In this document: positions 16,280 to 25,800 of the stretch, one piece after another
Layout: each line of letters opens with the position of its first letter
Position numbering within the stretch: position 1 is the stretch's first letter
NCBI GenBank assembly: GCA_902761665.1
Contig: CACWLA010000003.1
Coordinates: forward strand, 1-64,000
Direction: 5' to 3'
Origin: an uncultured Lachnospiraceae bacterium
GTDB lineage: Bacteria > Bacillota > Clostridia > Lachnospirales > Lachnospiraceae
Length of the DNA stretch: 64,000 nt
Translations under genes and position numbers: made by a program
The notes under the pieces: generated by a model
The model's database searches: none
Told to the model about the DNA's origin: nothing
The model's input: only the letters and a program-made list of their open reading frames with translations

Positions 16280-17514
16280 TATTTTTCTCCGGGCAGTGAT
16301 TCCCGGACCAGCGCCTGCGCTTCGGCAAGGCTGATCCCGCGGGAAAGAGCGATCTTCTTCAGATCTTCGAATTCGAGCTTAGTCCGGACCGCACCGTAGC
16401 CGGAGGAGATCTTCTGTCTGACCTCGCCGTAGGGGGTGGCAAGGACTTCTTCGCGGCGGTCCAGGACATAGCGGGTCATTGTGCTTTCCCGGACGCCGAT
16501 CGTGGTCGTGTGCCGGAAAAGAAGAGACAGCATCCGTTCCCGGTCCGCCGGTGCGCACATGACGCGCAGGAGGAGCCCGGGACGGTTCTTTTTCATGCCG
16601 ATCGGAACGGTATAGACGTCGCGGGCGCCGGCTTCGAGAAGGCGCTCCATGGCGAAGCCGACGGCCTCGCCGGTCATGTCATCCACGTTGCAGGAAAGTT
16701 CGATGATGCTGTCCGTGGACCCTTCGCCGGTGCCGAGGAAGGCGCGGAGGCAGTTGGCCCGCGGGAAATCTTTTTTACCGCAGCCGTATCCGCTGCGTTC
16801 GGTCCGCATCGGGGGCATTGGGCCGAACCTGTCCGCGAAACGGACTAAGAGTGCGGCGCCGGTGGGAGTGCAGAGCTCGCCCTGAATGCTGCCGCCGTAA
16901 ACGGGGCAGCCGCGAAGGAGCAGTTCGGTCGCGGGGGCGGGCACCGGCAGGATGCCGTGTGCGCAGCGGACAGTTCCGCTGCCGACGTGAACGGGGGAAA
17001 CCACCGTTTCGTCAGGCGCGATCTCATGCATCAGCAGGCAGACCGCCGTGACGTCCGCGACGGCGTCCATGGCGCCGACCTCGTGGAAATGGACCTCCTC
17101 CACGGGCCTTCCGTGGACCTTGCTTTCCGCTTCCGCGATCGTCCGGTAGACGGCGATGACGTTTTCCTTAACGTCTTCGGGGAGCGGCAGGCCGTTCACG
17201 ATGCGTTCGATGTCGGACAGATGCCGGTGGATATGGCCGTGAGGCTCCGCAGCGGCATGCTCATGGGGGTGTTCGTGCGCAGAGGCATCCGCCGCGCCGT
17301 CGGCACCTTCCTCCTCTCCGTCAACGTACACATGCATGTGCGTGCCCGAGATGCCGCACTTTATTGCACTTTCCTTTTCAAAACGGACGCCGGGGATCCC
17401 GAGGGCGTTCAGCCTCACGAGGAAGGCGTCTGGATTGGGGAGCAGTTCCAGCAGGGCAGCGGTGAGCATGTCACCGGCAGCGCCCATGCTGCAGTCCAGA
17501 TATAAGATCTTCAT
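16279..17514 (-). CDS. larC: LarC, nickel insertion (cyclometallase) of the pincer cofactor
   Basis: This 411-residue protein begins K-I-L-Y-L-D-C-S-M-G-A-A-G-D-M, typical of LarC. A His-rich acidic stretch (about residues 78-104, ten His) is a likely nickel reservoir. LarC uses CTP to insert nickel into the dithiolated cofactor. In Lactobacillus plantarum the protein is made by a ribosomal frameshift joining LarC1 and LarC2; here one uninterrupted frame encodes both parts. It overlaps larB by 4 bases upstream. Confidence 0.93.
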   Translation of the reverse strand: MKILYLDCSMGAAGDMLTAALLELLPNPDAFLVRLNALGIPGVRFEKESAIKCGISGTHMHVYVDGEEEGADGAADASAHEHPHEHAAAEPHGHIHRHLSDIERIVNGLPLPEDVKENVIAVYRTIAEAESKVHGRPVEEVHFHEVGAMDAVADVTAVCLLMHEIAPDETVVSPVHVGSGTVRCAHGILPVPAPATELLLRGCPVYGGSIQGELCTPTGAALLVRFADRFGPMPPMRTERSGYGCGKKDFPRANCLRAFLGTGEGSTDSIIELSCNVDDMTGEAVGFAMERLLEAGARDVYTVPIGMKKNRPGLLLRVMCAPADRERMLSLLFRHTTTIGVRESTMTRYVLDRREEVLATPYGEVRQKISSGYGAVRTKLEFEDLKKIALSRGISLAEAQALVRESLPGEK

Positions 17515-18284
17515 TTCGGGACCTCCATGTGGTTGATCATGGCCGCAAGGTACCCGGCGCCGAAGCCGTTGTCGATGTTGACGACCGAAACGCCGCTTGC
17601 GCAGGAATTCAGCATGGACAGAAGAGCGGTGATCCCTCCGAAGGCGGCGCCGTAGCCGACGCTGGTCGGGACCGCGATCACCGGGCAGTCGGCCAGGCCG
17701 CCGATCACGCTGGCAAGGGCGCCTTCCATCCCGGCGACGGCAATGATCACGGAGGCCTTCATGACCTCCTCCTTGTGGCTGAGCAGGCGGTGGATCCCGG
17801 AAACACCCACGTCATAGAGACGCAGGACTTCGTTGCCCAGAAATTCGGCCGTGAGCGCGGCTTCTTCGGCAACGGGAATGTCGCTGGTCCCGCCGGTCGC
17901 GACGACGATGCGTCCGATGCCGCCGGCTGGCGCCGCATCCCCGCAGTAAGCGACACGTGCCGTGTCAAAATAGCGGATCGGGACGGCAGCCGAGACTGCG
18001 TCCGCGGCTTCGCGGGAAAGCCGGGTGATCAGGATGCGGTCCTGGCCGTGCTTTTGCATGCTCCGGAGGATCCCGAGGATCTGCTCCGGCGTCTTCCCGG
18101 CGCCGTAAACGACCTCCGGGAAGCCCTGGCGGGTCCTCCGGTGCAGGTCGACCTTGGCAAAGCCGATATCGTCAAACGGTTCCGTCTTAAGCTTTAGCAG
18201 CGCGTCGTCGACCGAGAGCGTGCCTTCGCGGACGGATTCAAGAATTTCCTTTACTTCGCTTTTCAACGCAGTTTCCTCTTTCAT
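17511..18284 (-). CDS. larB: LarB, nicotinic acid adenine dinucleotide carboxylase/hydrolase
   Basis: The product has 257 residues. A helical N-terminal segment is followed by a PurE/AIR-carboxylase-like domain with V-A-T-G-G-T-S-D (about residue 133) and the P-T-S-V-G-Y-G-A and N-I-D-N-G-F-G-A-G-Y-L-A motifs. LarB carboxylates the nicotinic ring and cleaves the phosphoanhydride, the first step of nickel-pincer synthesis. The ATG at 18284 lies only about 7 bases after the predicted transcription start and has no Shine-Dalgarno, so translation may be leaderless. An in-frame ATG five codons earlier overlaps the -10 box and is unlikely to be transcribed. Confidence 0.9.
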   Translation of the reverse strand: MKEETALKSEVKEILESVREGTLSVDDALLKLKTEPFDDIGFAKVDLHRRTRQGFPEVVYGAGKTPEQILGILRSMQKHGQDRILITRLSREAADAVSAAVPIRYFDTARVAYCGDAAPAGGIGRIVVATGGTSDIPVAEEAALTAEFLGNEVLRLYDVGVSGIHRLLSHKEEVMKASVIIAVAGMEGALASVIGGLADCPVIAVPTSVGYGAAFGGITALLSMLNSCASGVSVVNIDNGFGAGYLAAMINHMEVPK

Positions 18285-18297
18285 TGCGGATGCATCC

Positions 18298-18326
18298 ATT
18301 ATACATAGAACGGGAAGTCTTTTCAA
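18298..18326 (-). promoter_or_regulatory. larBCE promoter
   Basis: On the minus strand TTGAAA (18321-18326) and TATAAT (18298-18303) are separated by exactly 17 bases. The predicted start of transcription (about 18291) is only about 7 bases from the larB ATG. Confidence 0.75.
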
Positions 18327-18380
18327 TTGCGGAAAACAGGCGGTTTTCGGACAAAACCGGTCCTGCGCGCCGATTTACAT

Positions 18381-18423
18381 CCCCCTGGGGGGCTTGCGGG
18401 CGGTCTCCGGTTCTTTCTATAAT
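18381..18423 (+). promoter_or_regulatory. Nickel transporter promoter with C5-T-G5 palindrome
   Basis: TTGCGG (18394-18399) and TATAAT (18418-18423) are 18 bases apart. A perfect CCCCCTGGGGG palindrome (18381-18391) lies directly upstream of the -35 box and could be an operator of a metal-sensing regulator of CsoR/RcnR type, whose sites carry G/C tracts. No such regulator is in the window, so this is inference. Confidence 0.55.
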
Positions 18424-18453
18424 GTGGAGGAAGAACAAAAGGAGGCGTATCCC

Positions 18454-19512
18454 ATGCATATGGCAGATGCTTTGCTGGCTCCCGCCGTCGCGGCGACCAT
18501 GTACGTGGCGTCAGGCACAGTTGCCGGCATTTCCCTTCACAAACTGAAAAAAGAAGATGAACCGCAGAAACTTCCGGTCATGGCCGTGACGGCTGCGCTG
18601 GTCTTTGCCGGTCAGATGATCAACTATACGATCCCCGGAACGGGGTCCTCGGGACACATGTGCGGCGGCATGCTGCTTTCCGCCCTGCTCGGACCGCAGG
18701 CAGGGTTTTTGTCAATGATCGTCATACTGGCGATCCAGTGCCTGTTCTTCGCCGACGGCGGACTGATGGCACTGGGCGCCAATATCTGGAACATGGCCTT
18801 TTACGGCTGCTTCGTTGGCTATTACCTGATCTGGCGGCCGATCGTGAGAGGCAGATGGTTCGGTACCGGCAAGGGAGCGATGCGGGGCCGCATCATTGCG
18901 GCATCGGTCATCGGCTGCATTCTGACGCTGCAGCTCGGCGCTTTCTCGGTCGTTCTGGAAACCAGCCTTTCCGGGATCACGGAACTGCCGTTCGGCGCGT
19001 TCGTCAGCCTGATGCAGCCGATCCATCTGGCCATTGGCCTCGTGGAAGGCCTGATCACGGCGGCTGTTCTCAGCTTTGTCTTTGAGACGAGACCTGAACT
19101 GCTGCGCGACGTCAAAGACGCGGAAGGCGGCCTGAAGAGCAAATGGTCACTGGGATCGGTCGTTGCCGTCCTGGCGGCGGTGACGCTCGTCGTGGGGGGC
19201 GGCCTGAGTCTGCTCGCCAGCGCCAACCCGGACGGCCTGGAATGGGCCCTGTTCGGCAACGAGGAAGAAGGCTACGCGGCAAACATGGGCCTCGACGAAG
19301 AGAATTTCGGTGTCTCAAGCGACATTGCGGATAAGGCAGGAAGCATTCAGGAGGCAACTTCCTTCCTGCCGGACTATGCTTTCCCGGACAGCGAGAGCCC
19401 TGCCGGAACGACGGTCTCCGGCATCGTCGGCTCCGCAATCGTGGCCGGTGTCGCCGTACTGATCTGCCTTGCCGGCGGCTTCTTCCGGAAGAAAAAGACG
19501 AAAACGGCCTGA
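18454..19512 (+). CDS. nikMN: Nickel ECF transporter substrate component, CbiM/NikM fused to PDGLE domain
   Basis: This 352-residue membrane protein begins M-H-M-A-D; the N-terminal amine and His2 are known metal ligands of CbiM/NikM. G-S-S-G-H-M-C-G-G supplies a further conserved His. After six or so membrane helices, a C-terminal segment carries P-D-G-L-E (near residue 253), the mark of the CbiN/NikN-like domain, and a last helix. It corresponds to LarMN of Lactobacillus. GGAGG precedes the ATG by 8 bases. The divergent larBCE operon makes nickel far more likely than cobalt as substrate. Confidence 0.9.
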   Translation: MHMADALLAPAVAATMYVASGTVAGISLHKLKKEDEPQKLPVMAVTAALVFAGQMINYTIPGTGSSGHMCGGMLLSALLGPQAGFLSMIVILAIQCLFFADGGLMALGANIWNMAFYGCFVGYYLIWRPIVRGRWFGTGKGAMRGRIIAASVIGCILTLQLGAFSVVLETSLSGITELPFGAFVSLMQPIHLAIGLVEGLITAAVLSFVFETRPELLRDVKDAEGGLKSKWSLGSVVAVLAAVTLVVGGGLSLLASANPDGLEWALFGNEEEGYAANMGLDEENFGVSSDIADKAGSIQEATSFLPDYAFPDSESPAGTTVSGIVGSAIVAGVAVLICLAGGFFRKKKTKTA

Positions 19513-19527
19513 AGCTGAAACGAAAGG

Positions 19528-19556
19528 CAGGGGGCGCTGACGCGCTCCCTGTTTTT
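19528..19556 (+). terminator. Attenuator-like hairpin between nikMN and cbiQ
   Basis: CAGGGGGCGC and GCGCTCCCTG form a stem with one mismatch, followed by GTTTTT. The T run suggests partial termination within the transporter operon. Confidence 0.45.
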
Positions 19557-19575
19557 CCGTCATGAGGAACGGACA

Positions 19576-20379
19576 ATGAACAAGATGGAGAGGGCTCTGA
19601 ATGAGCTGGGAACGATGGACGAACTGGCTGTACGGGATTCGCCGGTCCACCGCCTGCATCCCGCGGCGAAGCTGCTTGCCGCCGCGGCATACATCGTCAC
19701 CGTCATGTCATTTCATAAATACGCGCTGAGCAGCCTGGTCCCCATGCTGCTCTGGCCGGTGCTGCTTTTCCAGATCAGCGGGATCCCGGTCCGGACCTGC
19801 TTTTACAAGCTCCGCATCGTTCTGCCGCTCGTGATGGCGGTCGGCCTGTTCAATCCTTTTTTCGACCGGGAGATCCTCTTCCGGATCGGCAGCGTCCCGG
19901 TCTCCGGCGGCGTCGTCAGCATGCTGACGCTGATGCTGAAAGGCGTCCTGTGCCTCATGGCTTCCTTCCTGCTGGTGGCGTCGACGCCCTTCGACCGGAT
20001 CTGCGCCGCGCTCCGCGCCCTGCACGTGCCGGGAATGATCGTGACCCTGCTCCTTCTCACCTATCGCTACGTGGGCGTCATGACGGAAGAACTCGCGGTA
20101 ATGACGAATGCCTATCATCTGCGTGCGCCCGGCCAGAAAGGGATCCATGTTTCGGCCTGGGGCTCCTTCCTGGGGCAGTTGCTTCTCCGCAGCATGGACA
20201 GGGCGCAGGAACTGTATTCGAGCATGCTTCTTCGGGGCTACGACCGGGAGTTCCGCTACGCCTCGCCGCCGAGCTTTGCGCTGCGGGACGCCCTGTACCT
20301 CGTCTGCAGCATCGCTTTTTTCCTTCTTCTTCGCTTTGTCAACGTTTCAGGGCTGCTGGGTCAGCTTTTCGTGAGGTAA
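19576..20379 (+). CDS. cbiQ: ECF transporter transmembrane component, CbiQ/NikQ family
   Basis: This 267-residue protein has about five membrane helices. L-Y-S-S-M-L-L-R-G-Y-D (about residues 214-224) corresponds to the A-R-G-type coupling helix that contacts the ATPase. The early D-S-P-V-H-R-L-H-P-A-A-K-L motif is also typical of the family. It pairs with the NikMN-like subunit upstream and the ATPase downstream (5-base gap) and corresponds to LarQ. Nickel is inferred from the lar neighbourhood. Confidence 0.9.
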   Translation: MNKMERALNELGTMDELAVRDSPVHRLHPAAKLLAAAAYIVTVMSFHKYALSSLVPMLLWPVLLFQISGIPVRTCFYKLRIVLPLVMAVGLFNPFFDREILFRIGSVPVSGGVVSMLTLMLKGVLCLMASFLLVASTPFDRICAALRALHVPGMIVTLLLLTYRYVGVMTEELAVMTNAYHLRAPGQKGIHVSAWGSFLGQLLLRSMDRAQELYSSMLLRGYDREFRYASPPSFALRDALYLVCSIAFFLLLRFVNVSGLLGQLFVR

Positions 20380-20384
20380 GTCCC

Positions 20385-21104
20385 ATGATCGAATTCAGTC
20401 ACGTCAGTTTTGCCTATGAACCCGGAAAGGAAGTGATCCGGGACCTGTCCTTCCGCCTGGAGGACGGGGAATCCGTCGGCCTCATCGGCGCGAACGGCGC
20501 CGGAAAGTCCACGGTCATGAAGCTGCTCCTCGGCCTCGTGCAGGGTGAGGGAGAGATCACGGTGGACGGCATCCGGCTGGAAAAGAAGACCCTTGCCGAG
20601 ATCCGCCGGAAGATCGGCTTCGTCCTGCAGAATTCGGACAACCAGATGTTCATGCCCACCGTGTACGACGACATGATGTTCGCGCCGATGAACTACGGAA
20701 TGACAAGGGAGGAAGCAGAGAAAAAGGTGGACGAGGTCCTCGCCCGCCTGGAACTGACCGCCCTCAAAAACCGCTACAACCACAAGCTGTCCGGCGGGGA
20801 AAAGAAAATGGCAGCCGTTGCCGCTATCCTGGCCATGGAGCCGGAAGCCGTTCTGATGGATGAGCCGACTTCCGCGCTTGACCCGTACAACCGGCGCCTC
20901 ATCATCCGCACGGTCCGCGGCATGAAGGAAACGAAACTGATCGCTTCGCACGACCTGGACATGATCCTTGACTGCTGCAGCCGCGTGATCCTTCTTTCCG
21001 AAGGCCGGATCGCGGCAGACGGCAGGGCGGAAGACGTGCTGCGGGACAGGGCGCTTCTCGAAGCCAACCACCTCGAACTGCCGCTCAGCCTCAGCCGGGG
21101 CTGA
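20385..21104 (+). CDS. cbiO: ECF transporter ATPase, CbiO/NikO family
   Basis: This 239-residue ABC ATPase has Walker A G-A-N-G-A-G-K-S-T at 35-43, a Q-loop at L-Q-N-S-D-N-Q, signature L-S-G-G-E-K-K and Walker B V-L-M-D-E-P. The H-loop is I-A-S-H-D-L-D. It energises metal uptake through CbiQ and NikMN and corresponds to LarO. I used the ATG at 20385, 5 bases after cbiQ ends. A terminator follows. Confidence 0.92.
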   Translation: MIEFSHVSFAYEPGKEVIRDLSFRLEDGESVGLIGANGAGKSTVMKLLLGLVQGEGEITVDGIRLEKKTLAEIRRKIGFVLQNSDNQMFMPTVYDDMMFAPMNYGMTREEAEKKVDEVLARLELTALKNRYNHKLSGGEKKMAAVAAILAMEPEAVLMDEPTSALDPYNRRLIIRTVRGMKETKLIASHDLDMILDCCSRVILLSEGRIAADGRAEDVLRDRALLEANHLELPLSLSRG

Positions 21105-21137
21105 GGAGGAGGCGTTCAGAAGGAAACATGTTCATGA

Positions 21138-21168
21138 AAAGGGAAGGGCGTGCTGCCCTTCTTTTTTT
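21138..21168 (+). terminator. Terminator of the nickel transporter operon
   Basis: GAAGGGC and GCCCTTC pair around loop GTGCT (21143-21161), followed by seven T and preceded by AAAAG. Confidence 0.85.
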
Positions 21169-21292
21169 GCTGCAGATGTGCACGGGGAAAAGGCCGCAGA
21201 AGCAGACGGCATTAAAAGAGCAGATTGTGCAAATGTAAAATTTTCATGCAGGTGCTTTTTGCTATTGTAAAGTTTTTTTGCATATGATACTT

Positions 21293-21298
21293 TATAAT
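21293..21298 (+). promoter_or_regulatory. Candidate -10 box of the GH32/giant-protein operon
   Basis: A consensus TATAAT lies 52 bases before the GH32 start, in a markedly AT-rich stretch (about 21230-21350). I see no good -35 at 17 bases; TTGTAA at 21265-21270 is too distant. Confidence 0.45.
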
Positions 21299-21350
21299 AG
21301 TAGAAATGTGTTTCCAAAACTTTAGAAAACACAACGGAGAGGACAAATAC

Positions 21351-22823
21351 ATGAAGAAGACAGTCTGTATTCTGCTCGCGGCCCTGTTGCTGCTTACACT
21401 TTGCAGCTGCGGGGCGGAAAAGCCGCAGGGATCCGAACATGAGGAAGCGGTCATCTTCCCCAAGTCGGACGCGCTCGTAGGCGACACCATGCCCTTCTTT
21501 GAGAACGGGAAGATGTACATCTACTACCTTGCCGATCAGCGGGACGGAAAGCTCGGGTACCATCCCTGGGCGCTGCTCCGGACCGAGGATTACTGGAACT
21601 ACGAGGACCTGGGCGTCGTGCTCCCTTACGGCGCGGATGCCCATGACCAGGATATCGCTCTCGGTACCGGCTGCGTCATGAAGGACAAGCAGGGGAAGTA
21701 TCACGCTTTCTATACCGGGCACAACGACTATTATGAGCCCAAGGAAGCGATCATGCATGCCACAAGCAGCGACATGCTGAACTGGACCAAGATCCCCGGC
21801 GATACCTTCGTCGCGAGCGATGCCTATTCGAAGAACGACTTCCGCGATCCGTACGTGTTTTACGTGGAGGAGGAGCAGCGCTACTGGATGCTGCTGACGA
21901 CCCGGACGCCCGAGACCGGCGTCATCGTCAAATACTGCTCCACAGATCTTTCGAAGTGGACGGATGAAGGCATCCTGTTCACGGACGACATGGGCTACGC
22001 CACCAACATGGAGTGCCCGAGCCTGCTGAAGTTCGGAAACAAGTGGTATCTGTGCTTCTCCGATCAGTGGCCGGACCGCGTGGTCCACTACCGCGTTGCG
22101 GATTCGCCGAAAGGCCCCTTCACCAAGCCGGAAAAGGACACCTTTGACAGCAACGGTTTCTATGCCGGACGGCTGGAGACCGACGGTGAGCGGCTCTACC
22201 TGGTCGGCTGGAACGGGACCAAGATCGGCCACGACGACGTGAACGACTATGACTGGGGCGGCAACGCCGTGGTGCATCAGCTCGTCCAGAAGGAAGACGG
22301 GACCCTCCGTGCCGTGGCCAACGAGAAAGTCGTGAAGGGCATGGACCATCCGGTCGAAATGAAGCCGGTCAAGCTGACGGATACCGTCACGGTCAATAAG
22401 GGCGACCTCACCATGTCGGGCAAGCTTTTTGAGATGGTCCGCTACGAAGCCCTGGAGAGGACTTCCCGCATTGAGGCGGATATCAGCGGTTTTTCGGGTG
22501 ACGGCTCCTTCGGCTTTGCCTTTGCGCCGGACGTGGAGAACGTCGGCGCCATGAGCTTCGTGTTCAGCCCCGCCGAAAAACTGGTGAAGTTCTACAATAT
22601 TGAAAATGTGGTCGAAGAGGATCCGCAGTCTTCCATGCCGTTTGATTTTTCCGGCAGGGACAAGATCCACGTGACGCTTTTCATCGGCGACGGCGTGGCC
22701 AGCCTTTACGTAGATAACGAACTCGCTCTGACAGCCAGAATGTACCACTCGCTGGGTACCGACTGGGAACTGTTCGGCATCAACTCGGGCGTGACGTGGT
22801 CGAACGTCGCGGTCTTTGACTGA
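21351..22823 (+). CDS. GH32-type lipoprotein (fructan hydrolase family)
   Basis: This 490-residue protein has a lipoprotein signal peptide with Cys20 in L-C-S-C. The five-bladed propeller of clan GH-J follows. The usual W-M-N-D-P-N-G is replaced by L-V-G-D-T-M-P-F-F, as in some clostridial GH32 members. F-R-D-P-Y-V holds the transition-state Asp and M-E-C-P-S-L the acid/base Glu. A C-terminal beta-sandwich (about 340-490) completes the family pattern. Surface-anchored, it probably attacks fructans or sucrose-like sugars outside the cell. It is followed 17 bases later by the giant repeat protein. Confidence 0.85.
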   Translation: MKKTVCILLAALLLLTLCSCGAEKPQGSEHEEAVIFPKSDALVGDTMPFFENGKMYIYYLADQRDGKLGYHPWALLRTEDYWNYEDLGVVLPYGADAHDQDIALGTGCVMKDKQGKYHAFYTGHNDYYEPKEAIMHATSSDMLNWTKIPGDTFVASDAYSKNDFRDPYVFYVEEEQRYWMLLTTRTPETGVIVKYCSTDLSKWTDEGILFTDDMGYATNMECPSLLKFGNKWYLCFSDQWPDRVVHYRVADSPKGPFTKPEKDTFDSNGFYAGRLETDGERLYLVGWNGTKIGHDDVNDYDWGGNAVVHQLVQKEDGTLRAVANEKVVKGMDHPVEMKPVKLTDTVTVNKGDLTMSGKLFEMVRYEALERTSRIEADISGFSGDGSFGFAFAPDVENVGAMSFVFSPAEKLVKFYNIENVVEEDPQSSMPFDFSGRDKIHVTLFIGDGVASLYVDNELALTARMYHSLGTDWELFGINSGVTWSNVAVFD

Positions 22824-22840
22824 TCTTGAGGAGGAAGAAA

Positions 22841-25800
22841 ATGAGTCAGGAGCAAGAAAATAAGGTTTCGAAACCTTCCCGCAAAGTATTGTGGATCGTG
22901 CTCGGCTGCATCCTGGTGGCAGGCATCGGCGTCGGCGCCGCAGCGCTGCTCGGGCTTTTCGGCGGAAAGAAAGCAAGCAGCGGCGTGAACTATGACGAAG
23001 CCGTGCGTGTTGCCGCTTCCTGGCCGGATGCCTTCGAAGCGGAAGTTTACAACGAACCGGCCTTCGAGGATGACGAAAAACGCACCAACAATGCCTTTAA
23101 CGTCAAGGATTTCGGCGAACAGGGCAAAAACGGCTGGTTCTACCGCTACGGCAATGCGAAGAAGCCGGAACGTTCGAAGCGCGTCGAGCGCTTTGACGGC
23201 GCGACCTATTCGCAGATGGGCGCGAACGGTCTGGAGATCAAGAGCAATTTCCTCCACACCTCCGAAGCGGCTTCGCCCATCCTGGAATGGCGCGCAGCCC
23301 AGGACGGCAGGGTCAACATCCTGCTGACCTACGTGAAGAACGTCAACGGCGACGCGAACCCCGGCTACCCGGACGGCGTGCAGCTGCTCATTTATAAGAA
23401 CGGCGAACTGCTGAAGCTGGAAAACGTGGACATCAGCACCACCGAGGAACTGCTGACCCAGATCCGCATCGACGACCTGGAAGTGAAGAAAGGCGACAGC
23501 CTGTATTTCGTGGTGTCCGCCCGCAGCAACAACGCCTATGACGGCGGCAGCCTCTACATCGACATCCGCGACGTGAATGCGCCGGAGATCAGCACCGAGC
23601 CGGAAGCCGGCCGCAAAGACAACAACGCGAACAATCAGGCGGATTTCGGTGCGCAGGGCAAGAACGGCTGGCTGTATCTGGTCGGTACCGATCCGCAGAC
23701 GGCGAAGCCTGCGTCCCACGAGGCAGAGGACGGCAGCTACATCGACAGCGGCTCCCCGAACCTCACCATGAGCCAGGGCTTCATCCATCCCGCACTGAAC
23801 AACGACGCGGTGCTGGCGTGGGTGCCTGCCGTGGACGGCGACGTGGACCTCAGGGTCAAATATTCGAAATTCGAACAGCATGACGGCAATCCGGACTTCC
23901 CGGACGGCGTCATCGTAAGAGTGTATAAGAACGGCGAGCTGCTTTTCGAGGAGCACGTGGACGCGCCTTCCAAGGGAGAAAACGTCATCTCCTTCCGCAG
24001 CCCGAAACTTGCCGTGACGACGAAGGACAGACTGTACTTTACGGTCGGCGCGGAAGGCAATGCCTCCTATGACGGCGGTGCCTTTGACATCACGGTCATC
24101 GACATTAACGGCGCGAAGACCGAGAAGGACGTTAAGATCGAGACCCAGGGCGTCAGGCAGAATATTGCCGACGTCGCCATCGACTTCGGCCCTCAGGGCT
24201 CGAACGGATGGTTCTTCCAGAGCGGCTATGCCGATGAACCTTTCGATGCCTACAACATGGAAGACTTCGATCAGAAGGAAGACCGCTACTTCCACGAGAG
24301 CTGGCTGGAGATCAAGCGCGACTACGTGAATCCCGGCGAGCACGGCCGCTCTGCCGTGATCAAGTGGGAAGTCGCCCAGAACGGTACGGTCAGCATCCGG
24401 GCGGCCTACACGAAGACGAAGAACGAAGACGCCAATCCGGACTGGCCGGACGGCACCCGTGTCTCCCTGTATCACAACGGCAAGCTGCTGAAGCAGGAGA
24501 CTTTCGAGCCGAACACCGTCGAAGAGATCACGAAGCGTCTTGACGTGGAATCTCTTGAAGTCGCGCAGGGCGATTACATCACCTTGGTGATCAACGGCCT
24601 GAACAACATCGCCTATGACGGCGGCAAGTACGAGTTTGCCATCGGGACCCTGAGCGGCCTTGCCGGCAGGACGGAAAAGGACGTCGCAGCAACACCGGCT
24701 TCCCGGACCAATTTTGCCTCCACCAAGGATGATTTCGGCAAGCAGGGCACGAACGGCTGGTATTACCAGTTCGGCTACGGCACCGATCCCTTCACGGCGG
24801 TCAACATTGAAAACTATAAGGAAGGTGAACGCTACCTGTCCGATGAAAACGTCGAGATCAAGAAGGACTTCATCGTTCCTGCCGGAAACAAGTCCGCGCT
24901 CGTCAAGTGGGTCGTCGCCCAGAACGGCCGGATCAACATTGACCTTGAATACACCAAGCTGAAGAATGAGGATGCCAATCCCTCCTGGCCGGACGGCGTC
25001 ACGGTATACCTCTTCCACAACAGCAAAGTCCTGAAGCAGCTCAGCTTCCAGCCTTATACGGACCGCGAAGTGACCGGAAGCCTTTCCGTGAACGCCCTCT
25101 CCGTGAAGGCCGGCGACGTCATCACCATGCTCGTGGATCCAGGCAAAAACCCGGCTTACGACGCGGGCAAGTACATGTTCGTCATTGAAGATACCGACAA
25201 GATCCCGGCCGTTGCTGCCGGCAACTGGGACAACAACACCTCCCTCAAGGGCCTCGGCTCCGTGAAGCAGGGCACTGACGGCTGGTTCTTCCTGGAAGGA
25301 TGGAGCATCAGCGACGTCAGAGTCCTGACCAAGATGACCGCCGACGGCCTCGGATGGCTCTCGAGACGCACCGACGGCCTGGAAATGAAGGACGGCTATG
25401 TCCACACCGGCGAAAGCTGGGATCCCATCTACCAGTGGGTCGCAGGACAGAGCGGCCGCATCGACATTTCCGGCGAATACATGAAGTTCGGCCATCAGGA
25501 TCCCAATCCGAACTGGCCGGACGGCGTCATCGTAAAGATCTGGCACAACGGCACGCTTCTGAAGAACACGAAGGTCCAGGTCCGGAAGGGTGACGGCAAC
25601 AACAATACCATCAGCTTCAGCTTTGACGGCCTCGCCGTTGCGCGCGGCGACAAGCTGAGCTTCCAGATCTCTGCCGGTGCCAACAATGCCTGGGACGGCG
25701 GTCAGATCTCCGTGGTCATCGAGGCGACTTCCAACGTGAAGCGCACGCCCGGCGATGACAACAATTCGAACCTCGGCGCGCTCGCGTCCCTGAAACAGGG

